From: Sphingobacterium phlebotomi
Lineage (GTDB): Bacteria; Bacteroidota; Bacteroidia; Sphingobacteriales; Sphingobacteriaceae
Assembly (NCBI RefSeq): GCF_008180195.1
Contig: NZ_VTAV01000016.1
Span: 34,721-98,720 of the forward strand
Reading direction: 5' to 3'
Length of the DNA stretch: 64,000 nt
In this document: in pieces, positions 62,063-64,000 of the stretch
How positions within the stretch are numbered: the first letter of the stretch is position 1
Layout of the letters: every line of letters starts with the position of its first letter
The notes under the pieces: generated by a model
The model's database searches: none
Seen by the model: only the letters and a program-made list of their open reading frames with translations
What the model was told of the DNA's origin: nothing
Program-made: the position numbers and the translations under genes

Positions 62063-62418
62063 ACATTCAATCTCACAAAATAGATAATACTGAAATAGCT
62101 GAAATAGTATCAGATAAAGTAATCATCCAAAATGCCGAAGATGCGTTGGATTTAATGGGCAATGTATACTATCAAGGATTTGATAAAATTATTCTTTATC
62201 AGAAAAACATTACTCCTGATTTCTTCGATTTAAAAAATAAAATGGCGGGAGAAATTCTTCAAAAATTCTCCAACTACCGTGTTTCTCTTGCTATTATAGG
62301 TGACTTTTCTCAATTTGGAAGCAAAAGCCTGAACGACTTTATCTATGAAAGTAATAAGGGGAAACACATTAATTTTGTGGCTTCTCTTGACGATGGTTTA
62401 AATGCTTTAAGCAGATAG
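62059..62418 (+). CDS. DUF4180 domain protein
   Basis: The 119-residue protein matches the DUF4180 pattern: IAEIVSDKVIIQNAEDALDLMGNVYYQGFDKIILYQKNI, then FDLKNKMAGEILQKFSNY and SLNDFIYESNKGKH near the C-terminus. Its fold resembles STAS-like proteins. Function is unknown. It starts inside the coaD stop codon region and ends 9 nt before the convergent helicase gene. Confidence 0.85.
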   Translation: MNIQSHKIDNTEIAEIVSDKVIIQNAEDALDLMGNVYYQGFDKIILYQKNITPDFFDLKNKMAGEILQKFSNYRVSLAIIGDFSQFGSKSLNDFIYESNKGKHINFVASLDDGLNALSR

Positions 62419-62427
62419 ATTAAAAAA

Positions 62428-63732
62428 CTACGTCCTTCCAATCCGTACCTTCCGACCTTTAATCTTCTGATTATTCGCTTGTTTGATGATACTGACGGCT
62501 ATAGGACGCTCCACAGCGACGTAGGATTCTTTATCTTTGACCTCAATGATTCCGACCTGTTCTTTTGATATTCCACTCAGATTTAATAGAAATCCGACGA
62601 TATCGATTTTGTTTATTTTATCTTTTTTACCCCCTGTAATGTAAAGTGTAGCAAATGGAGAATTTGGTGGGAGAGGATACTCCTCCTCTAAAATTACGGT
62701 TTCGCTGTCTTCCGGTACATACGGATATTCCTCTTCCGGTTTCAGAATAACGTACACTTCACCGCTGGCCTGCATTCGCGCTGTCCGGCCGTTACGATGT
62801 ATGAAAGCATCATCTTTATACGGTAATTGATAATGTATAATGACATCGACTTCCGGGATATCCAATCCGCGGGCAGCTAAATCTGTGGTGATTAAGATGC
62901 GATTGGAGTTATTTCGGAATTTTAACAAAGCAAGTTCTCTATCTTCTTGTTCTAAACCGCCGTGAAACATATCGTGTATAATTTCCCGGTTTTCAAGCAG
63001 CTCACTGATATGATCGACAGCCTCTCGATGATTACAGAAAATAAGTGTTTTCTTTTCTCCATTCCTGCATAACAGTTTGAATAATGTGCTCAATTTGTAC
63101 TGTGCGGGTGTGATTACTTTTTTGATTGTGAGTTTAGGAGCTGTATCCGCATCAGCAGAAAAATCGACCGTAACAAAATCACCGATTCCGGTAAAAGTGG
63201 GAATGTCCGTCATTTTCGTGGCTGAAGTGAGTATACGATGTTGAAGTCGTGGCAGCTGTTCGATGATATATTTCATTTGCCCTTGAAAACCAAATTCCAA
63301 TGATTTGTCAAATTCATCGAGAACCAGTGCCTGTATAGTGGAAGCATCAATATAGGTCCTTTCGATGTGATACATCACCCGTCCAGGTGTACCGATTAAT
63401 AAACTTGGAGCTTCGCGAAGTTTATTACGTTCCGTCTTAGTATCGTTTCCGCCATATACACACGTTATTTTATAACCAGCAAGCACTTTACGCATCACCT
63501 GTTCTATCTGAAGCGCTAATTCCCGTGTTGGTACTAATATCAACGCTTGTACTCCATTCTTATCCTTTTTTATATGTTTCGCTAACAATAAAGCAAAAGC
63601 GAGTGTTTTACCACTTCCGGTAGGCGAATGTAAAACAAAATCTTTTGTATTATTGTAGTTACTTAGGACGGCATGTTGCATCGCATTTAGTTCTGCAATC
63701 TGCATCCTGTTTAAAATATGTTGAAGCTCCAT
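62428..63732 (-). CDS. DEAD-box RNA helicase with DbpA-like C-terminal domain
   Basis: The 434-residue protein has the Q-motif region (MQIAELNAMQHAVL) and motif I SPTGSGKTLA. Motif II is LVLDEFDKS, so DEAD is DEFD. Motif III is ILTSATK and motif VI is HRNGRTAR. A C-terminal domain of about 80 residues resembles the DbpA RNA-binding module (INKIDIVGFLLNLSGIS, then VAVERPIAVSIIKQAN). It probably acts in ribosome assembly or RNA remodelling. A -7-like octamer abuts its start. Confidence 0.92.
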   Translation of the reverse strand: MELQHILNRMQIAELNAMQHAVLSNYNNTKDFVLHSPTGSGKTLAFALLLAKHIKKDKNGVQALILVPTRELALQIEQVMRKVLAGYKITCVYGGNDTKTERNKLREAPSLLIGTPGRVMYHIERTYIDASTIQALVLDEFDKSLEFGFQGQMKYIIEQLPRLQHRILTSATKMTDIPTFTGIGDFVTVDFSADADTAPKLTIKKVITPAQYKLSTLFKLLCRNGEKKTLIFCNHREAVDHISELLENREIIHDMFHGGLEQEDRELALLKFRNNSNRILITTDLAARGLDIPEVDVIIHYQLPYKDDAFIHRNGRTARMQASGEVYVILKPEEEYPYVPEDSETVILEEEYPLPPNSPFATLYITGGKKDKINKIDIVGFLLNLSGISKEQVGIIEVKDKESYVAVERPIAVSIIKQANNQKIKGRKVRIGRT

Positions 63733-63736
63733 GCGT

Positions 63737-63744
63737 CAAAAATA
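63737..63744 (-). promoter_or_regulatory. -7-like octamer directly before DEAD-box helicase start
   Basis: TATTTTTG on the minus strand matches TAnnTTTG and ends 4 nt before ATG 63732. A transcript from it would start at or near the ATG. Confidence 0.4.
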
Positions 63745-63835
63745 CGGATTATTTTATGTCTTTTTTAGAAGTTTGGCATATAAGTTGATAGGATATAAAC
63801 AATTCATAATTTAGGTTAATAATTGGTTAGTTAGT

Positions 63836-63871
63836 AAAAAGGCTTCGATCTCCCCGATTGAAGCCTTTTTT
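63836..63871. terminator. Orphan strong hairpin terminator
   Basis: AAAAAGGCTTC (63836-63846) pairs with GAAGCCTTTTT, with further inner pairs (GATC/GATT) around a C-rich loop and T-runs on both sides. No annotated gene ends here on either strand. Confidence 0.75.
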
Positions 63872-63931
63872 AATTTCTCCTAAACATATTCTCCATTTAT
63901 ATGTTGTGTCAAAAAGAAAAGGGTATCCTAT

Positions 63932-64000
63932 ATGCGCATCAAAACAATATTTATCGGGTTATTATTATTAGGTGTAGGTTGTAATCAATCAGCACAGCAG
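63932..64000 (+). CDS. Partial lipoprotein gene, truncated by window end
   Basis: ATG 63932 opens a frame that runs to the window edge for 23 codons. The product starts MRIKTIFIGLLLLGVGC, a lipoprotein signal with lipobox GVGC (C17), followed by NQSAQQ. Nothing can be said about the mature protein. Confidence 0.6.
   Translation, partial: MRIKTIFIGLLLLGVGCNQSAQQ

Overview
The window looks like a chromosomal segment of a Bacteroidota bacterium, most likely family Sphingobacteriaceae (Sphingobacterium-like). This is inferred from several things. Recurrent TAnnTTTG/TAnnTTCG-type -7 promoter elements lie just upstream of starts. Shine-Dalgarno sequences are scarce, with a conspicuous exception at rpsU. 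The gene neighbourhoods are typical of the phylum (DUF3822-rsmD-coaD, topA-cmk, pfkA-gap), and a sigma factor is paired with an inner-membrane-anchored beta-barrel protein. No species can be named from the sequence alone. The DNA is gene-dense, mostly housekeeping, and has one degraded mobile-element scar beside a tRNA gene.

Layout. 1-1500: two identical tRNA-Phe genes and mnmA. 1.5-5.3 kb: a leftward glycolytic operon (pfkA, a BadF-type kinase-like gene with an altered phosphate-binding motif, gap), divergent from a Nudix-related regulator. 5.3-11.7 kb: a TetR-controlled tripartite RND efflux operon. 11.8-21.8 kb: DoxX membrane protein, ECF-type sigma factor, PAS histidine kinase, M13 lipoprotein peptidase, a degenerate YgjP-like protein with an overlapping unknown gene, tRNA-Ser, DinB-fold protein, WYL regulator, small lipoprotein, DUF2383-like protein, and a membrane-anchored sphingomyelinase-like phosphodiesterase. 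22-25.3 kb: a compact glycosyltransferase / flippase-like / glycosyltransferase cassette. 25.3-27.5 kb: rpsU, a HAD phosphatase, a CAT-anticodon tRNA, then a truncated serine-recombinase 3' end, iteron-like repeats and a 50-residue ORF. 27.5-36.2 kb: a lipoprotein, a second RND efflux operon (tolC-RND-adaptor) with an unusual small membrane lipoprotein upstream, and an ABC-F protein.

36-64 kb is core genome: two different L,D-transpeptidases, a secreted aspartyl protease with a PDZ domain, topA, an unknown gene and cmk, a universal stress protein, an ECF sigma factor with a putative dual-membrane-spanning anti-sigma/beta-barrel protein, a HAD phosphatase, proline dehydrogenase, an S4-domain protein, aroB, a ThuA-like protein, a PBP4-type DD-carboxypeptidase, an MFS transporter, a LutA-like protein, a Tat-exported TIM-barrel protein, a POT peptide transporter, a dolichol-phosphate-mannose-synthase-like GT2, ruvB, a HEAT-like protein with a RecD-like helicase, DUF3822-rsmD-coaD-DUF4180, a DbpA-like DEAD-box helicase and the first 23 codons of a lipoprotein running off the end.

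The most noteworthy systems are the ECF sigma / TM-plus-beta-barrel pair (44.2-46.2 kb), the glycolipid-type cassette beside the sphingomyelinase-like gene, the recombinase scar whose stop codon falls in the tRNA anticodon loop, the strong SD of rpsU, and several family members that have lost hallmark catalytic residues (BadF-like, Nudix-like, YgjP-like). No CRISPR array, intact insertion sequence or prophage was seen.
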